Positions 34,581-43,900 of a DNA stretch of 64,000 nucleotides are shown here, piece by piece (the first letter of the stretch is position 1; each line of letters starts with the position of its first letter). The position numbers and the translations under genes were made by a program. The stretch is from positions 1 through 64,000 of the forward strand of contig JAJDCP010000013.1 in NCBI GenBank assembly GCA_029260765.1, written 5' to 3'. The notes beneath the pieces are model-generated. The model saw only the letters and a list, made by a program, of their open reading frames with translations, did no database searches and was not told the DNA's origin. The stretch is from Planctomycetota bacterium. Lineage in GTDB: Bacteria; Planctomycetota; J058; JAJDCP01.

Positions 34581-36878
34581 ATGAAGACCTACCAGGTGGC
34601 TGTCGTGGGCGGGGGCTTCTCCGGACTCGGTATGGCCGTCGAGCTGCTCCGCCACGGCATGACCGACTTCATCGTGCTCGAGAAAGCCGCCCAGCTCGGT
34701 GGAACCTGGCGTGAGAACACCTACCCCGGCTGCGCCTGCGATGTGCCGACGCTGCTATATTCCTTCTCGTTCGCGCCCAAACCTGACTGGAGCCGCTTCT
34801 TCGCCGAGCAGCCGGAGATCCAGGCCTACCTGCTCGAGGTCGCCCGCGATTTCGGCGTGCTGCCCTATGTGCGCACTTGCAGTGAGGTTCTCGAGGCGCG
34901 TTTCGACGAAGAGCGCAGGCTCTGGGTGCTGCGAACCCAGCAAGACAGCTTGGCTGCGCGCTTTCTGGTGGCCGGACAGGGTCCGCTGCACGAGCCCCGC
35001 ATCCCCGAGCTGCCGGGGCTCGACGCGTTCGCCGGCGAAGTCTTCCATTCCGCCCGCTGGAACCATGCCTTGCCTCTGCAAGGGCGGCGGGTTGCGGTCG
35101 TGGGCACCGGCTCTTCGGCGATTCAGTTCATCCCCAAGATCCAGCCAGAGGTTGCAGAGCTCATGGTCTTCCAACGCACGCCCAGCTGGGTGCTGCCGAA
35201 GCCCGACCATGCTGTCTCTCCGGGGCAGGCCGCGGTCTACCGGCGCCTGCCCGGCCTGCAGAGAGTGCTGCGTGGCGCGGTCTACGGGCTCACCGAGTTG
35301 CTGCAGCGTGCCCAGGCTTCCAACGATGCGATGCTACAGGTCCAGAAACTCGCAGAGTGGCAGCTGCAACGCCAGGTCCAAGATGAGGCCCTGCGCCGCC
35401 AGCTGACGCCCAGCTTCACCCTCGGCTGCAAGCGCATGCTGCTGTCGAACACCTACTACCCGGCCTTGACGGCCTCCAACGTACAGCTGGTTCCCCACGG
35501 AGTCGAGCGCATCACCGCCACGGGGGTTGTGAGCGCGGATGGGGAAGAACACATGGCGGACACCCTCATCTTCGCGACCGGCTTCCGCGTCACGGACGCT
35601 TCGCTTCCGGGCCGGATCGTCGGCCGTGAGGCGCGCAGCCTGGACGCGGTATGGAAGGGAAGTCCCCATGCCTACCTGGGCACGACGGTCGCCGGCTTCC
35701 CCAATCTATTCCTGATGCTCGGCCCAAACCTGGGCAACGGGCATGGCTCAGCCCTCACCATCATCGAAGCCCAGACGCGCTACGTCGTGTCGGCCATCCG
35801 GGAGACCACCGCCAGAGGTGCCGAGACGCTCGAGGTGCTGGCGGGCGTGCAGCAGGGCTGGAACGAGCAGCTCGACGATGCCCTGGCGGGCTCGGTGTGG
35901 AATGCCGGCGGTTGCAAGAGCTGGTACATCGATGCACGGGGCCGCAACAGCACCATCTATCCCTGGAGCACTATCGATCTGCGCCGCCGCTTGCGGAGCT
36001 TCGATCCGCTGCCCTTCCAATTTGCGCCGGCGGCAGCCAATCCTCGGCGCCCGGCGACTCCCATCGACCTGCGGCACGCCGTAGTGGCGGTCACGGGGGG
36101 CGCGCGGGGTATCGGGCGCGCCACCGCAGAACACCTGCTCGCCGCGGGGGCCAAGGTTGCCCTGGGCGACCTCGACTTCGAGGCCGCCCAGCAGGCCGCC
36201 CACGACCTGGGCCCGCGGGCACGGGCCTACCCGCTCGACGTGAGCCAGCGCAGCTCGTTCGCGCGTTTCGTCGCGGCCGTGCGGACAGATCTCGGAGAGA
36301 TCGATGTGTTGGTCAACAACGCAGGCGTGCTGCCGACCGGCTGCTTCCTCGAGATGTCCGACGCCAGGCGGCAGGCCGTGATGGCTGTCAACTACGGGGG
36401 CACCGCTCTCGGTATGCGTCTGGTCTTGCCACGCATGGTGCAGCGAGGGCGCGGCCACGTCGTCAATGTCGCCTCTCTGGCGGGCAAGCTGGCGGTGCCC
36501 TACCTGGCGAGCTACACGGCCAGCAAACACGCCGTAGTCGGTCTGTCGGCCGCGGTGCGCCTGGAGCTCGACGGCACGGGAGTCAGCCTGAGCACCGTCC
36601 TGCCGACTGCGGTCAAGACGCGCATGGCCACTGGGCTGATCCTCGAAGGTCTGGCTGTACAGGAACCCGCCGATGTGGCCCGCGCTGTCGTGGCCAGCAT
36701 CCAGAGCCGCGCGCCGGAGCTCACCGTCCCGCCCTGGGCAGGACCCCTGGTGCCGCTGTACGGGCTGTTGCCGCGTCGCCTGTTGGGATGGTTCTCGCGG
36801 CGTTTGCGGGCTGATCGCACGATCGCGCCGCAAGTGCGTGCCGCGCGGGCCGCGTTCGAGCAGGAGACGGTCGGCTAG
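34581..36878 (+). CDS. Fused Baeyer-Villiger-type flavin monooxygenase and SDR oxidoreductase
   Basis: A 765-residue bifunctional enzyme. Residues 1-485 form a class B flavin monooxygenase: FAD motif GGGFSGLG (10-17), the fingerprint FAGEVFHSARW (150-160, pattern FxGxxxHxxxW), NADPH motif VGTGSSAIQ and FATGF. Residues 495-765 form a short-chain dehydrogenase: VTGGARGIG, VNNAGVL, Ser632 in NVASLAG, and the YTASK motif (Tyr645, Lys649). The two parts could interconvert an alcohol and a ketone and then insert oxygen to give an ester, or the reverse. AGGAG precedes the ATG. Its stop faces the next gene 13 bases away. Confidence 0.92.
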   Translation: MKTYQVAVVGGGFSGLGMAVELLRHGMTDFIVLEKAAQLGGTWRENTYPGCACDVPTLLYSFSFAPKPDWSRFFAEQPEIQAYLLEVARDFGVLPYVRTCSEVLEARFDEERRLWVLRTQQDSLAARFLVAGQGPLHEPRIPELPGLDAFAGEVFHSARWNHALPLQGRRVAVVGTGSSAIQFIPKIQPEVAELMVFQRTPSWVLPKPDHAVSPGQAAVYRRLPGLQRVLRGAVYGLTELLQRAQASNDAMLQVQKLAEWQLQRQVQDEALRRQLTPSFTLGCKRMLLSNTYYPALTASNVQLVPHGVERITATGVVSADGEEHMADTLIFATGFRVTDASLPGRIVGREARSLDAVWKGSPHAYLGTTVAGFPNLFLMLGPNLGNGHGSALTIIEAQTRYVVSAIRETTARGAETLEVLAGVQQGWNEQLDDALAGSVWNAGGCKSWYIDARGRNSTIYPWSTIDLRRRLRSFDPLPFQFAPAAANPRRPATPIDLRHAVVAVTGGARGIGRATAEHLLAAGAKVALGDLDFEAAQQAAHDLGPRARAYPLDVSQRSSFARFVAAVRTDLGEIDVLVNNAGVLPTGCFLEMSDARRQAVMAVNYGGTALGMRLVLPRMVQRGRGHVVNVASLAGKLAVPYLASYTASKHAVVGLSAAVRLELDGTGVSLSTVLPTAVKTRMATGLILEGLAVQEPADVARAVVASIQSRAPELTVPPWAGPLVPLYGLLPRRLLGWFSRRLRADRTIAPQVRAARAAFEQETVG

Positions 36879-36891
36879 CGTCTGGAGGGGC

Positions 36892-38271
36892 TCAGTCCGT
36901 CGGCAAACGCACCCTCGCCAGCGCCGTCCAGGCCACCAGCCCGTCCTGTTCGAATTGGATGGCGAAGTCGATGCCGCGCAGATAGACGGCCGCAGCCCAG
37001 ATGCCGTCCCGCTGGACCTCCAGAGCGTCGCCAGCGCTGAGTTGCAGGGGGCGGACCCGCTCTGGGGAGCATCGGTCCACGCTGCCGTCGAGGAACACGA
37101 CCTGCAGCTCTGAGGGCTCGCGCTCGACAACCACAGCGGGGTAGAGCCAGTTCGCCTGCGCTTGCCAGGGAGCGAGGACTCGAGCGCGGGCTCTGGGGCC
37201 GTCAGCATTCCCATTCACCAGCGCAGCGCTGGGAAGCGAGATGCACGACGCCGCGGTCCAGAGCTCCGTGCCGTCAGGATTGCGTACGCGCAGCGCGTCG
37301 CCTTGCCTGGCGACGATGCTTGCGGGTCTATGGGCCGCGCCGGCGGTGACGTCGACCTCCAGTCCAGGAGCCAGGGGGCTCGGCACGAAGCGCTCCGGGC
37401 TCGTGATCCATTCGCTGGCACCGTCCTGGTAGACCACCAGTCCGCCGGCCTCGACGACCACCGCAGGGTAGCTGCGGCCTTCCCCACGGTAGTTGGCCAA
37501 GCCACGATCCCCGGGTTCAAGTGCCGACCCAGACGCGGCGGGCGGCAGGCTGGTCTGCACCGCCCAGGCGCCGAGACCGGAGGCGCACATCAGGCCCAGG
37601 CAGATCAAGTACGAGCCCAGCCGGCTCATGGCCGGTGCCGCCTTCATCGGGGGCGCGGCGCCGCGTCCCTCCTCAATGGCGTCCAACACCCATGCCTGCC
37701 AGGCCAGGACTGATGCCAGCGCCTCCGGCTCGCTGTGGACCACTTCACTGGTCGTGGTCAGGCTTCCGGCGTCGAGCTTGAAGCCTCCGAGCACCTGATT
37801 CACCGTTGTGATCGCTTGCCGTGCTGCTGGGCTGAGAAACCGTTCGAGGTCTTCGGCCTGGCCTTCGATGGCGAAGCTGCGGTCGAAAGCATCGTCGCCG
37901 CTCTTCGGCCCGGAACCGCTCGTCAGCGCCGCCAGCAGAGCCTTGGATTCTATCCGCAACGGACAGGGCGTCGCTGTTTGCCATAGGGTCTGTTCGCTGG
38001 CAGAGGTCTGGCCGCTGCCGCGCACCGAGGCGGCCTCCACGGACACGCGACGGCCACCGTACGTGCCGTGCAGTCGGGCGTGCACCGCGCGCCGACCTGG
38101 GCCACCCGCGGGCTGTTCGAACGAGAGCCCCAGCCGATCGGCAAGTTGTGGCCAGTCCCGGCCGGCCTTGCGGGGGCGGAGGAGTGTCCCCAAAACCTGT
38201 GAGCCTAGAATCCACAGCAACGACCCGATGCCTGGCAGCAGCACCACAACCAACAGAATCCTGCGCATCAT
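36892..38271 (-). CDS. Membrane protein with C-terminal Tudor-like repeats
   Basis: A 459-residue protein with an N-terminal membrane helix (ILLVVVLLPGIGSLLWILG) and a second near residue 225 (LGSYLICLGLMCASGLGAWA). The first soluble part (30-205) is unassigned. The C-terminal 230 residues contain about three repeats of the pattern Y-P-A-V-V-V-E then a strand then S-x-E-R (for example LYPAVVVEREPSELQVVFLD), like small SH3/Tudor-type barrels. Such repeats usually bind peptides or carbohydrate. Two ATGs stand in tandem after GGAG. Function unknown. Confidence 0.7.
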   Translation of the reverse strand: MMRRILLVVVLLPGIGSLLWILGSQVLGTLLRPRKAGRDWPQLADRLGLSFEQPAGGPGRRAVHARLHGTYGGRRVSVEAASVRGSGQTSASEQTLWQTATPCPLRIESKALLAALTSGSGPKSGDDAFDRSFAIEGQAEDLERFLSPAARQAITTVNQVLGGFKLDAGSLTTTSEVVHSEPEALASVLAWQAWVLDAIEEGRGAAPPMKAAPAMSRLGSYLICLGLMCASGLGAWAVQTSLPPAASGSALEPGDRGLANYRGEGRSYPAVVVEAGGLVVYQDGASEWITSPERFVPSPLAPGLEVDVTAGAAHRPASIVARQGDALRVRNPDGTELWTAASCISLPSAALVNGNADGPRARARVLAPWQAQANWLYPAVVVEREPSELQVVFLDGSVDRCSPERVRPLQLSAGDALEVQRDGIWAAAVYLRGIDFAIQFEQDGLVAWTALARVRLPTD

Positions 38272-38603
38272 CCGGCTCCGTCTCTCGCTGGGTTTCGTCG
38301 GGCTCCATCGGATGGTGCCCTCTCCGAGAGATCAATCCGCGGGGCTCGGACAGAGAGGCGCTTTTTTGTGCTTTCTGCCCCACGGGCGGCCAGGGCGGTC
38401 TGCGGCAACACCGGGCCTCGAGCCCAACGAACGCCCGCATAAAGGTGACCCCCTCCGCTCGCTTCGCTACGGATCGGAAACGCTCCAGAGACCTCCCAAG
38501 GCCGTGAACCCGCCAGGGTCGCTGTTTGCCGAAAACAGCTCGCAATGGCTCGCCACTTGCCCCGGAGTTACAGACACCAGCTGCATTCCCAGGAGGAAAC
38601 ACT
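38272..38603. other. Divergent intergenic region
   Basis: About 330 bases between the divergent Tudor-like and PilJ genes, so it should hold promoters for both. It contains TTTTTTGTGCTTT near 38363, which is unusual in this GC-rich DNA. No clear -10/-35 pair or gene was identified. Confidence 0.35.
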
Positions 38604-39467
38604 ATGCGGTCCCCCATCGTCTCCATGCTAGCCTGCCTGCTCGCCATTGCGGCCAGCGACGCCAGCGCGCAGAGCCCCAGAGCCTTCGCTTCGGCCGTCA
38701 ACATGGCGGGGCGCCAACGCATGCTCAGCCAGAAGATGAGCAAGGAGTTCGCTCTGCTCGCTCTGGGCGTCGACACCGCCAACCAGCAGACTTCCCTGAC
38801 AGCGACCATGGAGTTGTTCGAGAGCTCATTGGCGAAGCTGCAGAACGGCGATGCAGCCGCGGGGATCCCGGCGCCTCCTGGCGAGGCCATCCAGGTCCAG
38901 TTGAAGCACGTCGAAGAGCTCTGGCTCAGCTTCAAGGAAGTTCTGGAGTCCGGTAGAGCTCTGGAAACAGTAGACAGTGCGACGCTTGCGAAGGTTGCAG
39001 CCCAGAACCTGCTCCTGCTCCAGGAAGCGAACAAGGCTGTCCAGCTCTATGTGGTGGCCGCTGCCAAAGCCGGTGTTGAGGTTGCCGGCAATGTCGTCAA
39101 CATCGCCGGGCGGCAGCGCATGCTCAGTCAGAAGATGAGCAAAGAGATCTGTTTCATCGCGCTGGGCATCGATGCTGAGGGCCAACGCGCCGCGCTGGCC
39201 GCCACACAGGCCCTGTTTGCACGCTCCCTGGACGGTCTGATCGCTGGCGACGAAGAGCTCGGGTTGCCTGCCACCTCCCACGAGGAGATCTTGCAGCAGA
39301 TGCGCCTGGTCTCCAGCCTGTGGGAAGAGTTCTCGGCACGGGTCGATACCGCCCTCAACGGCGCCGTCGACACCGCCTATCTCGAGAAGCTGGCCTCCCT
39401 GAACCTGACACTGCTCGGTGAAATGAACCGGGCCGTCCAGATGTATGCCGGTCTCGCCGAGAGCTGA
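38604..39467 (+). CDS. Secreted protein with two PilJ sensor domains
   Basis: A 287-residue exported protein with signal peptide (CLLAIAASDASAQS). It contains two tandem PilJ-type four-helix sensor modules, each opening with the hallmark: NMAGRQRMLSQKM (33-45) and NIAGRQRMLSQKM (166-178). Both have the matching second helix. PilJ domains normally form the periplasmic part of type IV pilus chemoreceptors or NarX-like kinases. Here there is no membrane helix or signalling domain, so the protein is free in the periplasm. AGGAGG precedes the ATG. Confidence 0.88.
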   Translation: MRSPIVSMLACLLAIAASDASAQSPRAFASAVNMAGRQRMLSQKMSKEFALLALGVDTANQQTSLTATMELFESSLAKLQNGDAAAGIPAPPGEAIQVQLKHVEELWLSFKEVLESGRALETVDSATLAKVAAQNLLLLQEANKAVQLYVVAAAKAGVEVAGNVVNIAGRQRMLSQKMSKEICFIALGIDAEGQRAALAATQALFARSLDGLIAGDEELGLPATSHEEILQQMRLVSSLWEEFSARVDTALNGAVDTAYLEKLASLNLTLLGEMNRAVQMYAGLAES

Positions 39468-39506
39468 GCCAAGCGGCCGACCAGCCCCCGCATCCCCGGG
39501 GCGCGC

Positions 39507-40577
39507 TCAGGGCTGCCCTACCAAGGGCAGCCCCACCTTGCGCGCCGCACAGAAGCGGTAGAGCGCTTGGCCGTAGTGAAGATCTTCGCGCCAGCAGCTG
39601 TAGGCAAGCTTGATCACGTGGTCATCCATCGATGTCAGGGCTGCCTGCTGGATGGCCTCCCACGACGGCAGGCTACCGACCTCTGGCACCGCGAGCCGCG
39701 GCTGGCCGGCGCTGACATAGGCCGCTATGACCGCCTGGCCATAGTAGCGCAGTGCCCGCTCGGGCTCGGGCAGATGCGGCAGTAGAATGCGCAGGGCGTG
39801 GCAGGATGTCACCCCGTGCAGCAGGGTGAAATGGTCGTCGCTCGAGGCGTAGAGTTCGACGAGCAAGCGCGCCCAGGCAGCCAGGGAGTCCGCGTCGATC
39901 TCGACGCAATCGGCAAAAGGGGCGAAGGCTGCATGCTGAGCGACCCGCTGCATCCTGGTGAAAATCGTGGCTGCACCGAAGCGCAGCTGGGCGACCAGGC
40001 GCGCCAGGGGGTTCCCGGCCGCCCCCGTCAGTCGTGCCAAGGCTGTAGTGTTGGAGAGTTCTTGCAGGGCCTGGCGAGGACTCTCGAAGCGTTGCAACCC
40101 CGAGTCGAGCGGACGCAGCGGCAGGCTGGCCATGGCCCAACTGGCGAGTCCTTCGGCGATCTCGGCCTCGTGTTCGGCCTCCACCGCATACGCGAGCCGG
40201 ATCAGAGGATGGAATGCGGCCCCGCCGATCCCGGGCAGCAGCCCCGGCAGGTAGACCCGCAATGTCTCCAGCCAGCCGCGTGCACGGATCTGTTCTGCAA
40301 AGAACTGCAGGTACTCTGCATTGTGCGCGTGCTTCCCGAGCAGGCTCTGCCAGTTGGAGGCATCGAGCCGGGTCGTCGCCGGGCGCTTGCTCCGTAGCCG
40401 GCGAGAGTACCGTTGATAGAAGCCTTCGAGCTGTTTCGGGCTCGCCCCCTGGGCCTGCATCGCGAGCAGGGTCATCGGCAGGTGGTTGGAAAGCTGACGC
40501 CCGTACTCTGCGCCGAATTTCCCGCCGGAGGCGAGCAAGCTCGCAAGGCTCGCCGGGCTCGGTGGTTTTCCGCTCAT
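39507..40577 (-). CDS. Questin oxidase-like (DUF4243) family protein
   Basis: A 356-residue helical protein. It matches the questin-oxidase-like family: LSNHLPMTLLAMQAQGAS, FHPLIRLAYAVEAEHEAEIA, and LLHGVTSCHALRILLP near the end. In fungi the family performs Baeyer-Villiger-type ring opening of anthraquinones; bacterial members are uncharacterised. There is no signal peptide. The Shine-Dalgarno is weak. It is divergent from the two tiny peptide genes, sharing about 195 bases of upstream DNA, which makes a functional link possible but unproven. Confidence 0.85.
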   Translation of the reverse strand: MSGKPPSPASLASLLASGGKFGAEYGRQLSNHLPMTLLAMQAQGASPKQLEGFYQRYSRRLRSKRPATTRLDASNWQSLLGKHAHNAEYLQFFAEQIRARGWLETLRVYLPGLLPGIGGAAFHPLIRLAYAVEAEHEAEIAEGLASWAMASLPLRPLDSGLQRFESPRQALQELSNTTALARLTGAAGNPLARLVAQLRFGAATIFTRMQRVAQHAAFAPFADCVEIDADSLAAWARLLVELYASSDDHFTLLHGVTSCHALRILLPHLPEPERALRYYGQAVIAAYVSAGQPRLAVPEVGSLPSWEAIQQAALTSMDDHVIKLAYSCWREDLHYGQALYRFCAARKVGLPLVGQP

Positions 40578-40692
40578 AGTGTGTGTGCCCCGGGTTGGCA
40601 GGTGCTGCCAGTTTGTTGGGCGCCCCTGGCAATGATTTGGGCAAAAAGAGAATGGTATTCACCAAGTGAAGCCATTTTTCATTAGGCACGGG

Positions 40693-40776
40693 ATGTGTAA
40701 GGACTGCCCACAGAACGCAGAGACGACCAGGAGCTCTGCACCCGACCCCACTTTCCTGGCCAGGAGATCATCATGA
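40693..40776 (+). CDS. Possible 27-codon leader ORF coupled to peptide gene 1
   Basis: Begins MCKDCPQNAETTRSS and ends exactly in an ATGA overlap with the start of peptide gene 1. Its ribosome binding site is poor (GCACGGG). Its 3' half contains CCGACCCCACTT followed by CCTGG, which partly matches the peptide genes and may be a decayed third copy. It could be a regulatory leader or chance. Confidence 0.25.
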   Translation: MCKDCPQNAETTRSSAPDPTFLARRSS

Positions 40777-40847
40777 AGACCCGCACGCAACTCAAAGCCG
40801 GACCCCACATCAGAACCTGGGACTTTCCGCGTTATCGCCAGAGCTAG
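40773..40847 (+). CDS. Tiny peptide gene 1 (24 codons) of a tandem pair
   Basis: Reads MKTRTQLKAGPH, then Ile-Arg, then TWDFPR and a YRQS tail. CAGGAG lies seven bases before the ATG. The second copy at 40881 is nearly identical over 18 codons; one difference is silent (ACG/ACC) and the others are conservative (Ile/Phe, Arg/Lys), as expected for a translated peptide. The 12-residue start is basic; the end is aromatic and Pro-containing. It has no signal peptide, Cys or lipobox. It could be a ribosomally made precursor peptide, a signalling peptide or a small protein regulator. It is too short for usual gene finding. Confidence 0.65.
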   Translation: MKTRTQLKAGPHIRTWDFPRYRQS

Positions 40848-40880
40848 TCCAACTTCGAATCCCCCAGCAAGGAGACAGCC

Positions 40881-40949
40881 ATGAAGACCCGCACCCAACT
40901 CAAAGCCGGACCCCACTTCAAGACCTGGGACTTTCCGCGCAGAAGCTAA
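40881..40949 (+). CDS. Tiny peptide gene 2 (22 codons) of a tandem pair
   Basis: Reads MKTRTQLKAGPH, then Phe-Lys, then TWDFPR and a final Arg-Ser. AAGGAG sits six bases ahead of the ATG. It starts 33 bases after peptide gene 1 stops, and its own stop lies 19 bases from the stop of the convergent kinase 2. The conserved start, core and independent ribosome binding sites show selection on the peptide itself. Leaders of the type M-K-x-[RK]-T-x-[LIV]-K-A-G are, from memory, seen in short uncharacterised peptides of several phyla; this recollection is unverified. Confidence 0.65.
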   Translation: MKTRTQLKAGPHFKTWDFPRRS

Positions 40950-40968
40950 CCGTCCGCCTGGCCGAAGC

Positions 40969-43900
40969 TCACTCCGCGAACAGCCTGCCGAATTCCGGGA
41001 GAGCCCGCAGGCTCTGCAGCTCGACCGCAACATCCCGCAGATTCTGCCATTGCGCGAGCGCCTGGCTATCACCTGCCGCTCGGAGCAGGGCCTGCGATTC
41101 CAGATACAGGGCAAGCCAGCGCAGGCCGCGCTCAGCGTACTGCGCCGCCTTGTCTGGTGCCGCCCGCCCGTGCGCTTGACCGGCGGCCAGCATCGGGCTG
41201 AGCCACGAATCGAGCGCTGCGGCCCCTTCGGCCTCAGCCGCAGCGAAGGCTTCCACCGCTTCCTCGAACGCCGCGCGCTCGAGCAGCACGTGCCCGTGAA
41301 GCATGTGCTCCTCGGCCGTGCGCGGTTCCAACAGGTCCGCAGCCATTAGCTGGTGGAGCAGGCTCCGCAGCAAGTGCCGCCCTGCCTGCCAGACGTTGCG
41401 GGCTTGGGCGTCCCGCTCGATCAGAGGCTCCAATAGTTGTTGGCTGCGCTCGATGTTTGCGAGGCCTGTCAGCAGCTCACCCCGTTCCTCAGCGAGCCAG
41501 GCCAGGCTGCAGAGCGCCGTGCCCAACATGCGCCGGGCATCGAGATCTCCCTCATCATCTGCGACGCGCTGCTCGGCCAGCTCTCGAGCGCGCTGCAGGA
41601 GCTCCTCCGCGCGCCCCATCTCGCCCAGGCTCGCCCACGTGAGCCCCTCATGCGCCAGGGTCTCACTCAACGCCGCCCGGTAGATAGGAAGTCCGGTCTG
41701 CTGCCACAGCTCCTGGCGGATGATCCTGCACCGTGCATACTCGAGCGCGGCTTCTTCGAGACGACTGGCCTTGTGGTGGGCGCTGGCCAGCGACTCATGA
41801 TCCTGGGAGAAATCGAAGCGGACCTGTGGATGGTCGGGAAACGCAGCCAGCAAACGTCGCATGCGTTCGATGCTCTCCTGGAACAGCGGGAATGCCGAAT
41901 CCTCCTCTCCGAGGTCGACCAGCAGCCGCCCCAGATCCCGCAGCGCCAGGCACAGCTCGCGCTGCAGGCGCAGCTCGGAGGAGTCTTGCCCCAGCTGCCG
42001 TCGAAGCCGCAGGCACTCTTCGAGCAGGGGACGCGCTTCAGCGAGCTGTCCGTGGTTCCAGAAAATCTCGGCCATTGCGGCCAGGCGGAAGCTCAGGTCC
42101 CGCAGCAGATCGAGATCTTGCGGGTAGCGTGCGCAGAGCTCTCTCCCCGATCGGGTGGCTTCGCTGAGGGGCTCGAGCGCGTCATCTCCTCGGCCCTGGG
42201 CCAGTAGACAACGCGCCTGGTGGTGCAGCGCGCTGGCCAGGTTCACGGCCGCGGCCTTGTTGCCGGGGTCGCGTTGCTGCAGGGGACGCAGCAAGGCGGT
42301 CATCTCACTGCTCAGCTCTGTCCAGCTGCCGATCTCCCTGGCCAACTCCGACACCAGGATACGGATGTGCAGCGCCAGGCTGAGGTCGAGCTGCCGATGC
42401 GCGTTGTTGGGAGTGAGCGCCAGCCGTTGCCGCGCCCGCTCGAGGCCCTGCTCTGCAAAAGCGCGGGCAGCTTCCAGCTCTCCTTGTTCGGCCAGCGCCA
42501 CCGCGCCACGGAACACGGCGCTCTGGATCCCGAGCTCTAGCGGAGCGGGGGCCCGCGCGCAGACCGCCTGGTAGCTCTCCCAGGCCTGCGTATACAGCTG
42601 AGCGCTGGCTTGCGGCCTGCCTTGTAGCCTGCGCACTTCAGCCCGACCTGCCAGGTGGTTGATCTGCGCCACCTTGGCCACGTGGTTGCTGGCATCTCGG
42701 GCCAGAAGCTGCGCGGCGTTGTCGAGCGCGAGCTGATGCCATTGTTCGACCACCGTCAGGCTGTCCGCCTGCAGAGCCAGCTGGGCGAGCTGCCAACAAG
42801 TCTGGTCGATCAAACCCAGGCGGGCCTCGGGGTCGAGCTCGGATCGGTCCGCGCCAGACAGCATCGCGACCACGGCCGTGAGCTCGCGCCGCGCCGCCTC
42901 TGGGTCGCCAAACACACTGCGCTGCGCGTCGCCCATGTAGAAGTGTGCCCGGGCGAGGTCCCATAGATAGTTGTTGCTGCCGGGATTCGAGGCAGCGAGC
43001 CGCTCCAGACCCTGGCTGGCTGCGACCAACAGCTCGGCAGCCGCGGCGTGGGTGTGGCTGTCGCCGGCTGCGACCAACTTGGCGTGGACCTCGCCGAGCA
43101 TGCTCAGCAGCAGGCCGCGGGCGATCTCTTCCCGGTCCTGGGCCTTGTTCCGTTGCGCGAGCTCCTGCTCATTCGCCTGGCGAAGCGCTTGATTCTGGCT
43201 GTCGATCTTCAGGTTCCTGTCGATGGTGAGCAGCAGACTGGCCACCAACAACAGGCAGCTGATGAGCAGGCCGAGCTTGAGCAGGCGACGGGTACGTTCC
43301 CGCTTCTCCAGATACCGACGCCGGGCCAAGAGCCGCGCGCGCAGCTCGGGCTCGGCGTGCTCCTCCAGCTCGTCCAGCTGCGCTGCAGCCAGCCCCAGAT
43401 CGTCGTGCGCCAGCGCCGCCCGCGCCCATGCCTGACGCGCACGCTGCTCCCCCGCGTGGGCCGGCTCGTTGGCCTCCCACAAGCGCCGCGCCTCTCGAAA
43501 ACCGGCAACAGCCTCGGCGAAGCTGGAATAGAGCTCGTGGGGGACCGTCCCCGGAGCCTGTGCTCGTGTCTGGCAGCGCGCCAGCGTCACCGTAGCGCGG
43601 GCAGCGATGGCCAGGCTCTGGCTGTGGCGCAGGTAGGTGCGCAGGCCTGACTGGAAGTCCTCTACCCGCGCGGGCCGCTCCTGTGGATCGGCTGCCAGAG
43701 CGTGGCGGCACAAGCGTGCCAGCTCCTCCGGGGCCTCAGCTGGAAGCTCGGGAGGGGCGCCGGTCGCTGCCCGGGTGATCGCCTCGATGAATCGACGCCC
43801 GCCGTGTGGGCTGCGGCCGCTGAGGAGCCGGCAGAGGATGCCGCCGAGCTGGTAGACGTCTGTATGGAGACCGATGTGCTCGCCATCGCCATTGGCGAGC

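Noticed and set aside
40659..41114. Open minus-strand frame antisense to the tiny peptide genes, also showing two similar repeats
   Set aside because: It is the mirror of the repeated plus-strand genes, runs into kinase 2, and has no ribosome binding site; the plus-strand copies have conserved starts, stops and binding sites.
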